DNA of 64,000 bases from Alphaproteobacteria bacterium (GCA_024278855.1 JAJRSJ010000007.1:18070-82069); one strand, 5' to 3'. Counted from the stretch's first letter, positions 8,816 through 18,400 are shown. Notes: generated by a model from the letters alone, not told the origin. Program-made: numbers and translations.

Positions 8816-9016
8816 ATGACTGGTGATTATTGTACACGCGAAGGTGCCGAGCGCATCAAACAGCAAATTGAAGACTATTGGGCTGACCGTGGTCGCAAAG
8901 TATCGATCAATTTGATCAAAGGCGGATTTTTGGCATCCATGCGCTCAGCGCGCACGGATGTACGCTCCAACATGGTCAACGGTATCCCAACCAATAACCA
9001 TGAGAATTTTGCTTAA
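8816..9016 (+). CDS. Small conserved hypothetical protein
   Basis: 66 residues from the ATG at 8816, chosen because ATGAGG lies just upstream; an in-frame GTG at 8756 would add twenty residues that look unlike protein sequence. The product begins MTGDYCTREGAERIK and contains an amphipathic helix with IEDYWADRGRKV, then a GGFLASMRSARTDVRSNMVNG segment. I recognise this as resembling a short conserved protein of other alphaproteobacteria but know no function for it. There are no membrane segments or signal peptide. It converges with gph, with only one base between the stops. Confidence 0.65.
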   Translation: MTGDYCTREGAERIKQQIEDYWADRGRKVSINLIKGGFLASMRSARTDVRSNMVNGIPTNNHENFA

Positions 9017-9017
9017 A

Positions 9018-9695
9018 TTATTGTAGAACATCATTGAGGGCGGATGGTAGGTCGCGAAAACTTCGCAGGACGGCATCCGCTCCAAATGTGTGTACAGATA
9101 TAGGCGAATAGCCATAGCTCATCAATATCACCGGGACTTTAGCCGCCCGTGCCGCCAAGACATCCGGGGCACCATCACCAATCATAACGATATTGCTTAC
9201 TCCGCGATGCCCGACTGCCGTGAATATATGCTCCGGCGACGGTTTGCTGGCGGGTGTATCGCCCGCGCCAATAATCCTGTCAAAAAACTGCGATAACCCA
9301 AGCTGCTCAAGCAATGGTCTGGCCATGACACCGGGCTTGTTTGTACAGACACTAAGCTGCGCACCATTTCTTTTAAGCTGGGCCAATGTTTCGGGGACGC
9401 CGGGATAGGCGCGTGAGACTTGCGTCAGGTCTTGTGCGTATAATGCCAGGAATTTTTGTTGTACGGATAAGGCGTGATTTTCTGACAAATCTCTGCCGCT
9501 ATTGTCGTAAGCTTGGCGAATCATAGCCATGGAGCCAAAACCGATCAATGAGCGGGCATCTTCAACGGCGACTGGGTCTAGTCCGTCTGGGGCAATCACT
9601 TGGTTCAGTACCCGCACCAAATCAGGTGCCGTATCCACCAAAGTCCCGTCCAAATCAAAAGTAATTGATGGGTTTTTAAACATCGTTGTGGGCAT
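9018..9695 (-). CDS. gph: Phosphoglycolate phosphatase (HAD family)
   Basis: 225 residues. HAD motif I is FDLDGTLVDTAPDL at about residue 13, motif II is CTNKP in the middle, and motif III is MIGDGAPDVLAA near residue 171 with the conserved lysine in ASKPSPE. Length and the helical cap fit Gph, which removes phosphate from 2-phosphoglycolate formed during repair of 3'-phosphoglycolate DNA ends or by oxygenase reactions. It is divergent from glmU. Other small phosphate esters as substrates cannot be excluded. Confidence 0.82.
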   Translation of the reverse strand: MPTTMFKNPSITFDLDGTLVDTAPDLVRVLNQVIAPDGLDPVAVEDARSLIGFGSMAMIRQAYDNSGRDLSENHALSVQQKFLALYAQDLTQVSRAYPGVPETLAQLKRNGAQLSVCTNKPGVMARPLLEQLGLSQFFDRIIGAGDTPASKPSPEHIFTAVGHRGVSNIVMIGDGAPDVLAARAAKVPVILMSYGYSPISVHTFGADAVLRSFRDLPSALNDVLQ

Positions 9696-9752
9696 ATGTT
9701 CTCATATTGTATACTAAGCCTTATAAGCAAAAATAATGTGTAAGGTATAATA

Positions 9753-11123
9753 ATGTCAAAAACCACCAAGAGAATTGAAGCGAGGCGGGCAGCGATTATT
9801 CTGGCGGCGGGTAAAAGCACGCGGATGAAATCCGGTAAATCCAAAGTCTTGCACGAAGTTGGCGGTTTGCCCATGCTGGCTTGGGTGACGAAACTGGCCC
9901 GTTCGGCGGGCGTAGAGAAAATAATTTGCGTGGTCGGTGAGGTCAATAAAGATGTGCGCACGGCGGCGGAAAATTTGGGACTTGAGATTGCTTTGCAAGA
10001 ACCGCAATTGGGAACGGGCCATGCGGTTGGGTGCGCCCAAAAACATATGGACGGATTTAGCGGCGACGTGGCCGTGTTGTATGCGGACACCCCGCTCATC
10101 CGCGCTGAAACTCTGGCCCGTGTCTTTACGGCACTGGAACAAGATTGCCATGTAGCCGTTATGGGATTTGAAACGAAAAAACCGGCCGCTTATGGTCGTT
10201 TGATCGAGCAAGACGGCAAACTGGTTAAAATCGTCGAAGCCAAAGACGCAAGCCCCGAAGAATTACAGGTCAATTTGTGCAATAGCGGCGTCATGGCCAG
10301 CTCTGCTGCGGATATGTTTATGGCCGTGTCCAAGCTTGGCAATGACAATGCCAATCGTGAATATTATTTAACCGATATCGTAGAAATTCTGCGAAATTCA
10401 GGCAAAACGGCAATGGCGGTGCATGCGGATGAGGCCGAGATATTGGGGGTGAATTCCCGCCGTGATCTGGCCCAGGCCGAGCAAGGTTTTCAGGCGTTTA
10501 TGCGGGCCGGGTTTATGGATGCAGGCGTGACCTTGCGTGATCCTGACAGTATTTATTTTTCCTGGGATACCGACATAGAGCCTGAAGCCGAAATTGGCGC
10601 AAATGTTGTGTTTGGCCCCGGATGTTTCGTGGCGAGCGGGGCTGTCATCCACCCGTTTTGTCACCTTGAAGGGGCGACAATAGGCAAAAACACGCAAATT
10701 GGCCCCTTTGCCCGGCTGCGCCCCGGCACCCATATGGGGGAGAATTCCAAGGCCGGAAATTTTGTTGAAGTTAAAAAATCGGTCATCGGCAAGGGCAGCA
10801 AAATCAATCATCTAAGTTATATTGGCGATGCGCAGATCGGCGAGGGGGTCAATGTAGGAGCCGGTACTATAACCTGTAATTATGATGGCTATAACAAACA
10901 CAAGACGGTTATTGGCGACGGCGCATTTATCGGTACTAATTCATCCTTAGTGGCGCCGCTGAACATTGGGGCAGGGGCCTATCTGGGCAGCGGCGGTGTT
11001 ATCACTGACGATGTACCGGATGATGCCTTGGCATTGGGGCGCGCTAAACAAGCCAATAAACAAGGCTGGGCCAAACGCTACCGCGCCGCTCAGGAAAAGC
11101 GTTCGAAAAAAAAGCGAAGTTGA
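9753..11123 (+). CDS. glmU: Bifunctional UDP-N-acetylglucosamine pyrophosphorylase / glucosamine-1-phosphate acetyltransferase
   Basis: 456 residues, the normal length of GlmU. The N-terminal pyrophosphorylase domain has IILAAGKSTRMKSGKSKVLH and YADTPLI. The C-terminal left-handed beta-helix has hexapeptide repeats (IGKNTQIGPFARLRPG, GNFVEVKKSVIGKGSK, GAGTITCNYDGYNKH). The enzyme acetylates glucosamine-1-phosphate and then uridylylates it to UDP-GlcNAc, the precursor of peptidoglycan and lipid A. It is followed 28 bases later by rpiA and then gor, all in the same direction. Confidence 0.97.
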   Translation: MSKTTKRIEARRAAIILAAGKSTRMKSGKSKVLHEVGGLPMLAWVTKLARSAGVEKIICVVGEVNKDVRTAAENLGLEIALQEPQLGTGHAVGCAQKHMDGFSGDVAVLYADTPLIRAETLARVFTALEQDCHVAVMGFETKKPAAYGRLIEQDGKLVKIVEAKDASPEELQVNLCNSGVMASSAADMFMAVSKLGNDNANREYYLTDIVEILRNSGKTAMAVHADEAEILGVNSRRDLAQAEQGFQAFMRAGFMDAGVTLRDPDSIYFSWDTDIEPEAEIGANVVFGPGCFVASGAVIHPFCHLEGATIGKNTQIGPFARLRPGTHMGENSKAGNFVEVKKSVIGKGSKINHLSYIGDAQIGEGVNVGAGTITCNYDGYNKHKTVIGDGAFIGTNSSLVAPLNIGAGAYLGSGGVITDDVPDDALALGRAKQANKQGWAKRYRAAQEKRSKKKRS

Positions 11124-11151
11124 CAAGAACAAAACTGACAAGAGGAAAATC

Positions 11152-11856
11152 GTGAGTATTGCCAAGAAAAACGCCGCTATTGCGGCCCTGGAAATGGTTG
11201 AAGACGGGATGGTTTTGGGGCTTGGCTCCGGGTCAACGGCGGAAATTTTTGTTGAACTTTTGGGCGAACAAGTCCGCCAAGGCATGAAAATTACGGGTGT
11301 ACCCACATCTGCCGCAACGGCTCAATGCGCCAAGGAGCATAAGGTGCCTTTGGTGGATCCGGACAAAGTTGACCGCATACATTTGACCATTGACGGCGCG
11401 GACGAAATTGACGAAAATTTCCAAATGATCAAGGGCGGCGGCGCTTGTTTGCTGCGCGAAAAGATCATTGCCGACATTTCAGAACATATGGTCGTCATTG
11501 TTGACGCTGCTAAAATGGTGAAAACCCTCGGTAAATTCCCGTTGCCAGTCGAGGTTGAACCGTTCGCTATGGGCTTGACGGTCGAGCGTATTTACGATGC
11601 TCTGGCTCAGGCTGATATCAAGAATGTTGAAACCGTATTGCGACCAATCAAGCGCGGTAAAAGACCAATGTTGACGGACGGCGGCAATTACATAATTGAT
11701 TGTTCTTGCAAAAAAATCCCGGATCCGATTTTACTGTCCGGCCTGCTTAACTCTATTCCCGGCGTTATGGAACATGGTCTTTTTATCAATTTGGCCGATA
11801 CCATCATCATCGGGGAGCGAGACCATGCCAAAGTAATGGAGATTGTCCGTGAGTAA
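11152..11856 (+). CDS. rpiA: Ribose-5-phosphate isomerase A
   Basis: 234 residues from the GTG at 11152, preceded by AGAGG. A longer frame exists but would run into glmU and lacks conservation. Signature motifs are GLGSGSTAEIFVELL, the active-site TIDGADEID with the catalytic acids, KGGGACLLREK and TDGGNYIIDC near the end. It interconverts ribose-5-phosphate and ribulose-5-phosphate in the pentose phosphate pathway. Its stop overlaps the start of gor by eight bases. Confidence 0.95.
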   Translation: MSIAKKNAAIAALEMVEDGMVLGLGSGSTAEIFVELLGEQVRQGMKITGVPTSAATAQCAKEHKVPLVDPDKVDRIHLTIDGADEIDENFQMIKGGGACLLREKIIADISEHMVVIVDAAKMVKTLGKFPLPVEVEPFAMGLTVERIYDALAQADIKNVETVLRPIKRGKRPMLTDGGNYIIDCSCKKIPDPILLSGLLNSIPGVMEHGLFINLADTIIIGERDHAKVMEIVRE

Positions 11857-13192
11857 ATATGATTATGATTTGTTTGTTATCGGGGCTGGGTCTGGCGGGG
11901 TAAGAGCGGCGCGGTTGGCGGCGGCACTTGGTAAAAAAGTGGGTGTGGCCGAAGAACACCGGCCCGGCGGTACATGTGTCATTCGCGGCTGTGTACCCAA
12001 GAAATATCTGGTCTACGGCGCGGAGTTCGGCAAGGCAATCAAGGAAGCATCCGGTTATGGTTGGACTGTCAAAAGCGCCAGTTTTAACTGGGCCGTACTT
12101 CGCGACGAAATCCAAAACGAGGTTTCGCGCTTGTCGAAAATATATGAAAATGTTTTGGCAAAAAACGGGGCTGAATTGTTTAAAGAACGGGCCGAATTTA
12201 CCGGGCCCCATCGTTTACGCCTGACATCCTCCGGGCGGGAAATTTCCGCCAAGCATATACTGGTTGCCACAGGCGGTCAGCCCTGGTCACCAAATATTGC
12301 GGGTATTTCCCATGCTATTACCTCCAATGAAGCTTTCACTATGGACGATCTACCCAAACGCATTATGGTGATTGGCGGCGGGTATATTGCTTGTGAATTT
12401 GCCGGAATTTTTGCCGGGCTAGGGGCCAAAACAACGCAAGTCTACCGGGGGGATAAATTACTTCGCGGCTTTGATGAAGATATACGCTTGGCCGTTGATA
12501 AGGGGCAGGTACTGAACGGTATAGATGTTCGGTACGGCCAAAGTCCCACATCTATCAAGAAAATAGGTGGTGGTCTTAAAGTAAGTTTTGAAGACGGCAC
12601 GCAGATTGCCACGGATTTGGTGATGATGGCAACGGGGCGCGTCCCCAACACATTCGGACTTGGTTTGGAAAACGCCGGGGTCAAGCTAGCCGACAATGGC
12701 GCCATTATTGTAGATGATTATTCCAAGACCAATAAAGCCCATATCTATGCCGTTGGCGATGTTACCGACCGGGTTAATTTGACCCCGGTGGCAATCCGCG
12801 AAGGCATGGCTTTTGTAGAGACGGTGTTTAAAAATAACAAACAAGCCTATGACCGCACGGATATTGCCAGCGCCGTGTTCACCCAACCGCCGGTTGGCTC
12901 AGTTGGGTTGTCGGAGGCGGATGCGCGGGCAAAACACAGGGGCGTTCAAATTTTCACTACAGATTTCCGTCCCATGAAAAACATCCTGTCCGGCTCTCAG
13001 CACAGATGCTTTATGAAGATGATAACGGCAGGCAAAAAACAGCGGGTCGTCGGCCTGCACATAGTTGGTGACTACGCAGGCGAAATCATCCAGGCCGCCG
13101 CCATAGCGGTGAAAGCCGGACTAACAAAAGCAGATTTCGACGCCACATGTGCAGTGCATCCGACATTAGCGGAAGAATTGGTGACGCTTTAA
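11849..13192 (+). CDS. gor: Glutathione reductase
   Basis: 447 residues from the GTG at 11849, which has GGAG seven bases upstream and overlaps the end of rpiA. The FAD site is VIGAGSGGVRAARLAA, the redox-active disulfide is GGTCVIRGCVPKK, the NADPH site is GGGYIACEFAGIFAGLG, and the C-terminal dimerisation domain contains the HPTLAEEL motif with the active-site His. It keeps glutathione reduced at the expense of NADPH. Position after rpiA, a pentose-phosphate gene, is suggestive of linked NADPH metabolism, although co-location is not proof. Confidence 0.94.
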   Translation: MSKYDYDLFVIGAGSGGVRAARLAAALGKKVGVAEEHRPGGTCVIRGCVPKKYLVYGAEFGKAIKEASGYGWTVKSASFNWAVLRDEIQNEVSRLSKIYENVLAKNGAELFKERAEFTGPHRLRLTSSGREISAKHILVATGGQPWSPNIAGISHAITSNEAFTMDDLPKRIMVIGGGYIACEFAGIFAGLGAKTTQVYRGDKLLRGFDEDIRLAVDKGQVLNGIDVRYGQSPTSIKKIGGGLKVSFEDGTQIATDLVMMATGRVPNTFGLGLENAGVKLADNGAIIVDDYSKTNKAHIYAVGDVTDRVNLTPVAIREGMAFVETVFKNNKQAYDRTDIASAVFTQPPVGSVGLSEADARAKHRGVQIFTTDFRPMKNILSGSQHRCFMKMITAGKKQRVVGLHIVGDYAGEIIQAAAIAVKAGLTKADFDATCAVHPTLAEELVTL

Positions 13193-13935
13193 ACCAATGA
13201 ACCAACAACCCCGATAGCCAACAATATCTGGCCGCTGGCGTAGAGCGTCCAATTGATCTGTTTATCCAACGGGAATTTGAATTTGAAACGCTCGACAGCC
13301 AGCACTACGTCCGACGCTATAAACAATATTGCGCCGATAGGCACGAGCAGTGAGGGCAGGGTGGTGGTCAGGGCGGTGATACCCATGATGGTGATGACAG
13401 CTGAATAGGCGGCCACCGGGATTTTCATGTCGCCGGGCAATCCGGATTTTAGCCAAAGATAAAATCCTATGGTCAAAGCAATCATCACGGCGGATATACC
13501 CCACTCTACCGGGGTGAACATGGACAGCGGCACCATATGCCCAAATAGATAGGCGGCAAAAGCTACATGGGCAGCAAAAAATGCGATCAGGCCGGGTAGG
13601 AAAAATTTATCGCCGTGCGCACTTTTGGAAATGCTCTTGGGTTGCAGATCTAAGGGGTGCAGATCCAAAAAATAATCTCCCAGTGCCGACAAACCAAAAC
13701 CCGCCGCCATGAGCAATAGCGGCGGTTCTGCTTGCAAGCAATACACAGCCAACAAAACTGCCATTGCGGCTTTAATAAATGGTCTAGCGCCAAAAAACGG
13801 ACGCCGGCGTAGGACAAGAAAAACGACGGCAAAAAGTACTGCCAGTAAAAGTGTTGCCAATAAAACTATGGATGGGTTTGTCAAATCAAGCCTTGTTTTT
13901 CCAGTTTTCCGTCTTGATGATTTTATAGCCGACAT
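13189..13935 (-). CDS. YhhN-family membrane protein (lysoplasmalogenase-like)
   Basis: 248 residues with about eight membrane segments. FGLSALGDYFLDL and the later FIASDVVLAVERF are the two Asp-containing motifs characteristic of the YhhN/TMEM86 family, whose mammalian member hydrolyses lysoplasmalogen. The bacterial role is unclear. The ATG at 13935 gives a 50-base overlap with the upstream gene. A TTG at 13884, preceded by AAGG and overlapping hardly at all, is an equally plausible start and would remove a basic 17-residue extension. Its stop converges with that of gor. Confidence 0.75.
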   Translation of the reverse strand: MSAIKSSRRKTGKTRLDLTNPSIVLLATLLLAVLFAVVFLVLRRRPFFGARPFIKAAMAVLLAVYCLQAEPPLLLMAAGFGLSALGDYFLDLHPLDLQPKSISKSAHGDKFFLPGLIAFFAAHVAFAAYLFGHMVPLSMFTPVEWGISAVMIALTIGFYLWLKSGLPGDMKIPVAAYSAVITIMGITALTTTLPSLLVPIGAILFIASDVVLAVERFKFKFPLDKQINWTLYASGQILLAIGVVGSLV

Positions 13936-14572
13936 AGATCAGGGCCAGCCCGACCAGTTCGGTGACATAAAGCACATTGACATGGCCCATACGGGTGAAT
14001 GTACCGCCGATGCCGGGCAGTAATCCGCCGATAGCAATGAAGATATTACCTTTGAACCTGGCCTGATGATCCGACTTAGCATAATAGCGCACGGCGGAGT
14101 ATATCGCGCCGCCAACCAGGAATATCATGGCGTAGATATTGATCGGTATGGAGAACATCCGCACCCATTGCCAGCCCAATACTTTGCCCGTGAGCTTGCC
14201 CGTAAACCCGTCCGGTATTACAATGGGCGACAGCATGACGCAAATCCCTGCCGCGATAATAATCGATACAATCAAGATGGTAGTAGCGTGGGCAAATTTG
14301 CGGTTCATCAACAAATAGACCGAGCCTTGGGCTAGAGGAAAGCCGCCCAAAAGCGCGCCGACAATATACCAGGCCTTGGTATTAAACTCGCTCCAACCAA
14401 ACAATACATTGATGCTTTCCGTCAATGTGCCAAAGCCAAAGGTCGCAACCCCAATCGTCCACCACATAAGATATGTGGTACGGGTGCGTCGGTAATGAGC
14501 AAAAATTTCCCGGAAAAAATACAAGGAGAAAATCGTTGTGATGATGGGGATGTATTCAATATAATGGGTCAT
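13886..14572 (-). CDS. Unknown polytopic membrane protein
   Basis: 228 residues with about seven membrane helices. The first runs through YIPIITTIFSLYFF, and the last is near LYVTELVGLALIYVGYKII. A mid-protein loop has WQWVRMFSIPINIYAMIF and a glycine-rich GGLLPGIGGTFTRMGH follows. I do not recognise the family. There is no enzymatic motif. It lies two bases after the ettA stop and overlaps the yhhN-like gene, so the three are probably co-transcribed. Confidence 0.65.
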   Translation of the reverse strand: MTHYIEYIPIITTIFSLYFFREIFAHYRRTRTTYLMWWTIGVATFGFGTLTESINVLFGWSEFNTKAWYIVGALLGGFPLAQGSVYLLMNRKFAHATTILIVSIIIAAGICVMLSPIVIPDGFTGKLTGKVLGWQWVRMFSIPINIYAMIFLVGGAIYSAVRYYAKSDHQARFKGNIFIAIGGLLPGIGGTFTRMGHVNVLYVTELVGLALIYVGYKIIKTENWKNKA

Positions 14573-14574
14573 AA

Positions 14575-16233
14575 TTATCTCTCAAATTTCATAAATTTTA
14601 GTTTTCGCGGAATATCTGCATCATCGCCTAGGCGGCGTTTTTTGTCTTCTATGTAGTCTGAAAACCCGCCTTCGAACCATTCCACATGGCTATTGCCTTC
14701 AAAGGCCAAAATATGGGTACAGATACGGTCGAGGAAAAATCTGTCATGGGAAATGATGACGGCGCAGCCTGCGAAATGTTCCAGAGCATCTTCGAGGGCT
14801 GACAGGGTTTCCATATCCAGATCATTGGTCGGCTCATCAAGCAAGAGCAGATTGGACGGTTTGGTCAGCATTTTGGCTAAATGCACGCGGTTGCGTTCCC
14901 CGCCCGACAGCTTGCCAACATTTTTTTGCTGATCGGTGCCTTTGAAATTAAATGCACCCACATAGGCTCTAGAGTTCATTTCGCGCTGGCCCAGATCAAG
15001 CACATCAACACCGCCGGTGATTTCTTCCCAGACATTTTTAGTCGCATCAAGGGCGTCGCGGCTTTGGTCAACATAGCCAAGCACCACGGTTTCGCCGACC
15101 TTGAACGTACCTTCGTCCGGTTGTTCTGCACCCGTAATCATCTTGAACAATGTGGTTTTACCGGCACCATTGGGGCCGATGACCCCGACAATACCGCCCG
15201 GCGGCAGGCGGAATGACAAATCTTTGATCAGGAGCTTGTCCCCGAAACCTTTGGCGATTTTATCGGCCTCAACCACAACATTGCCGAGCCTTGGACCGAG
15301 CGGAATACGAATTTCTGCCGTCGTCACTTTTTCGTTTTCGGCGGCGTCGCGCAGTTTTTCATAGGCCGAAATACGGGCTTTGGATTTGGCTTGGCGAGCT
15401 TTCGGGTTGGAGCGGATCCAGTCCAGCTCGCGCCTTAAGGCCCGTTCCTTGGCATCGCCCTCGCGGCCTTCTTGCTTCATACGTTTGTGTTTGGCGCCAG
15501 CCCATGAGGAATAATTGCCTTCGTGCGGAAGACCGCGCCCACGGTCTAACTCCAAAGTCCATGAAGTGATATTGTCGAGGAAATATCGGTCATGGGTAAT
15601 GAGGATAATCGCGCCTTTATAGTTCTTGAGATAATTCTCAAGCCAGGCCACGGTCTCTGCGTCCAAATGGTTGGTCGGCTCGTCCATGAGCAGCATATCC
15701 GGGTTGGACAACAAAAGCTGACAAATAGCCACGCGGCGCGCTTCCCCGCCCGAAAGATTATCCACGGACCAGTCTTTGGGCGGGCAACCAAGGGCTTGCA
15801 TGGCCATGTCGATTTTGCTGTCTATATCCCAGGCATCGCGGTTATCGACTTTCTCTTGAAGCTCGGTCATTTCCTCCATGAGTTCGTCGGTATAATCTTC
15901 GGCCATTTTCATGGCGACGGCATTATAAGCGTCGAAAATCTGCTTGTCCTCACAGCCCATAATCACATTGCCCCAAACGTCTTTGCTTTCGTCGAGACGT
16001 GGTTCTTGGGCCAGATAACCGATTTTGGCACCCTCGGAGGCCCAATGCTCGCCCGATACCTCGTCGTCCACTCCGGCCATGATTTTCAGCAAGGTTGATT
16101 TACCCGAGCCGTTAATGCCCACGACACCGATTTTGGCGTCCGGGTAAAATGACAAATGGATATTGTCGAGAATGGTTTTATTGCCAAATTTTTTGGTTAA
16201 ACCCTGCATATGATAAATAAACTGACGTGCCAC
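14575..16233 (-). CDS. ettA: Energy-dependent translational throttle protein (ABC-F)
   Basis: 552 residues from the GTG at 16233, which has AGGAG six bases upstream; the longer frame adds an unconserved extension. Two ABC domains are visible, each with Walker A (GINGSGKST; GPNGAGKTT) and signature (LSGGEARR; LSGGERNR), plus Walker B (LLMDEPTNHLD; LLLDEPTNDLD). The arm and the inter-domain linker between them match EttA, which binds the ribosomal E site and gates entry into elongation according to the ATP/ADP ratio. Length close to the E. coli protein supports EttA over other ABC-F types. Confidence 0.95.
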   Translation of the reverse strand: MARQFIYHMQGLTKKFGNKTILDNIHLSFYPDAKIGVVGINGSGKSTLLKIMAGVDDEVSGEHWASEGAKIGYLAQEPRLDESKDVWGNVIMGCEDKQIFDAYNAVAMKMAEDYTDELMEEMTELQEKVDNRDAWDIDSKIDMAMQALGCPPKDWSVDNLSGGEARRVAICQLLLSNPDMLLMDEPTNHLDAETVAWLENYLKNYKGAIILITHDRYFLDNITSWTLELDRGRGLPHEGNYSSWAGAKHKRMKQEGREGDAKERALRRELDWIRSNPKARQAKSKARISAYEKLRDAAENEKVTTAEIRIPLGPRLGNVVVEADKIAKGFGDKLLIKDLSFRLPPGGIVGVIGPNGAGKTTLFKMITGAEQPDEGTFKVGETVVLGYVDQSRDALDATKNVWEEITGGVDVLDLGQREMNSRAYVGAFNFKGTDQQKNVGKLSGGERNRVHLAKMLTKPSNLLLLDEPTNDLDMETLSALEDALEHFAGCAVIISHDRFFLDRICTHILAFEGNSHVEWFEGGFSDYIEDKKRRLGDDADIPRKLKFMKFER

Positions 16234-16355
16234 GAACGGCTCCTGTTTCAATTGTAAATACAACGGTGAAAATTTGCGTCTATATGGCGCGAGACGCACG
16301 ACTTTGCAAGGGCGAAAACCGTAAGTCAATTACGTGAAAACTGCTTTTAGGGTGC

Positions 16356-17600
16356 TTATTGTTTAGCGGGTAACTTAACCGGGCTGTCCTCAACTTCAAC
16401 TGTACCTGTTTCCAAAAGCGGTGCGCGTCTGGGCAGTATATTTGCATCCAACAAATTTTGCACCCGCCGCCGGGCGTCAACACGTAAATCTTCATAAAAA
16501 AGATTGAACGGGAGAGTTCTGTATTTACCGCCAAAGCGGTTGGGCCTGCGAAAGCTTTTCTGTTTTGGTTTGTCCAGCAATAATATACCGCCTTGGCATT
16601 GCGCCCCAGTTTGTTGGGGCATAGGTGCGGGGGCTACATCTTCGCCCAGACCTTCCGCCGCCACCCCCCCGAGATGCAAACGCGCCGGGGCGTAATCCGT
16701 ACCGTCCGTCCATAACAGTGGGTTTATACATAGAAGTGGCCGCCCACGCACTGAATCGAGGCGGCCAGCATCGTCCCATACCATGGTTTTTTGGACAAAC
16801 ATCCGCGCCCGTTTTTTCTCTGATGGTTCAAAAGCCCCAAAAGCAATAACGCAATTGATATCCTGTTTGCCAAGGCAAGGCTTAAGCTTGGGAAACTTGC
16901 GCTCAAAACTGTCCAGGGTCAAAGGATGATCTATAATATAGGCGGCGGCGAGTTTTTGGGCACGTTCACCACCAAAAAACTCCTGTAATAATCTTTGAAC
17001 ATGCAACCCGCCTTGGCCGTAGCCGACCAGAACGATTGGCCGATCGGGCGGGTTTTCGGCTATGAATACTTGAAAAGCGCGCCGCACATCGCCGTAAGCA
17101 AAAATCTGTGCATCCATAGAATCGTCGCGGTTGGTCATAAATGTATACAGCGCCGCTTGGCGATAAACCGGCGCATAGACACGGCCAGAATTTCTGTAAG
17201 GCAGAATATAATTGGGGAGAGCAATGCGTGTAAGTCTACGTTGTAGCTTTTCAGAATTGACCGGTGCATTCCAGTGCACGCCGCCAAGATAAAATGTAGG
17301 TATGACGACGAAAATGTCGCCGCCGGGTATGTTTATAGGATCAATGTCTGGTACGGGGTGGTGTAACCATGCATTGCTTTGGCTATAATCTGGCGCGGGC
17401 GGGGGGACATAAGTTTGAAACGGTTGGCCGGGGTCGTTTAAGGACTGAAATACATCATCCCGGTAATACCAAAACGCCATGACAATTATAACTGCAAGTA
17501 AGCCAATACAAATGCCAAAAAATATGCGTATATGTTCAAGGCCCAATTTTGAAAAAAAAAGGTTTGGAAAAGTTTGACTTGGTAAAGCTTGTTTGGGCAA
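16356..17600 (-). CDS. DUF3089 alpha/beta-hydrolase-like protein lacking the nucleophile serine
   Basis: 414 residues with one N-terminal membrane anchor (IFFGICIGLLAVIIVMAFW, about residues 26-44). The rest is outside the cytoplasmic membrane by inference. FVVIPTFYLGGVHWN and the region through VYRQAALYTF match DUF3089 proteins. The nucleophile elbow of alpha/beta hydrolases, usually GHSQG, reads GYGQG at residues 193-197, with Gly195 in place of the serine. The C-terminus is proline- and arginine-rich. Enzymatic activity is thus doubtful; a binding or structural role is possible. It is divergent from the DUF502 gene and follows the 5' end of ettA on the same strand. Confidence 0.75.
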   Translation of the reverse strand: MPKQALPSQTFPNLFFSKLGLEHIRIFFGICIGLLAVIIVMAFWYYRDDVFQSLNDPGQPFQTYVPPPAPDYSQSNAWLHHPVPDIDPINIPGGDIFVVIPTFYLGGVHWNAPVNSEKLQRRLTRIALPNYILPYRNSGRVYAPVYRQAALYTFMTNRDDSMDAQIFAYGDVRRAFQVFIAENPPDRPIVLVGYGQGGLHVQRLLQEFFGGERAQKLAAAYIIDHPLTLDSFERKFPKLKPCLGKQDINCVIAFGAFEPSEKKRARMFVQKTMVWDDAGRLDSVRGRPLLCINPLLWTDGTDYAPARLHLGGVAAEGLGEDVAPAPMPQQTGAQCQGGILLLDKPKQKSFRRPNRFGGKYRTLPFNLFYEDLRVDARRRVQNLLDANILPRRAPLLETGTVEVEDSPVKLPAKQ

Positions 17601-17686
17601 AATTTATCTCCAGAATACAATAATTCTATTTACTGTAACAGATTGATAAGCGTACAACACCTAGCAACAATAGGAAAGCCAACAAA

Positions 17687-18379
17687 ATGACAAAACCGCC
17701 ACCTGTACACCAGCCTTTAGAGACCGGGCCAAAAAAACACAGGTTCTTTACCTCCCTGCGCAATAGTTTTTTCACTGGCATCATAGTCGCTCTGCCGATT
17801 GGATTGACGGTTTGGTTGATTGCCTGGTTCGTCAATATAGTCGATACCAAGGTCAAGCCCCTCATTCCGGCAGAATTTGTGCCTGGGTGGGTGTTTGCAA
17901 TTCCTGGCCTTGGTATTATGATTTCCATTGTCGCCCTTTGGCTTTTAGGAGCTTTGGCCACCAATTTTTTGGGCAGTCGTCTGTTGCGGTTTGGGGAAAA
18001 CCTAGTGTCGCGGGTTCCCTTGGTGCGCAATATTTACAAAACGCTCAAGCAAATTGTTGTGACTATGGCCCAGCAAAAAGATCAGGCCTTCAAGGAGGTG
18101 TGCTTGTTGGAATACCCGCGCAAAGGTTTGTGGGCGGTCGGGTTTATCACATCGGATCTTAAAGGTGCGCCGTCCCAACACCTCCAGGATGATTATGTAT
18201 GTGTATTTGTACCGACGACACCCAATCCGACCTCGGGGTTTTTGCTGTTTGTCAAACGTAAAGACTTGAAAATTCTTGATATGACCCCCGAAGAAGGGGC
18301 AAAAATGATTATTTCAGGCGGCATGGTTGCTTCTGATAAAGATTTGCAAAAACTGGAAGACCCGACGCCGTCTCTTTAG
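17687..18379 (+). CDS. DUF502 family membrane protein
   Basis: 230 residues with two strong membrane helices (IIVALPIGLTVWLIAWFV; VFAIPGLGIMISIVALWLLG) and a C-terminal soluble domain. The motifs VPLVRNIYKTLKQIV and VFVPTTPNPTSGFLLFV are hallmarks of DUF502. The molecular function of the family is not known to me. It converges with recG, about 20 bases apart. Confidence 0.85.
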   Translation: MTKPPPVHQPLETGPKKHRFFTSLRNSFFTGIIVALPIGLTVWLIAWFVNIVDTKVKPLIPAEFVPGWVFAIPGLGIMISIVALWLLGALATNFLGSRLLRFGENLVSRVPLVRNIYKTLKQIVVTMAQQKDQAFKEVCLLEYPRKGLWAVGFITSDLKGAPSQHLQDDYVCVFVPTTPNPTSGFLLFVKRKDLKILDMTPEEGAKMIISGGMVASDKDLQKLEDPTPSL

Positions 18380-18400
18380 GCTCTTTTGGCGTTTGAAACT

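Noticed and set aside
9753..13192. Functional module glmU-rpiA-gor
   Set aside because: Spacing suggests co-transcription, but the three are ordinary housekeeping genes without a shared unusual role.
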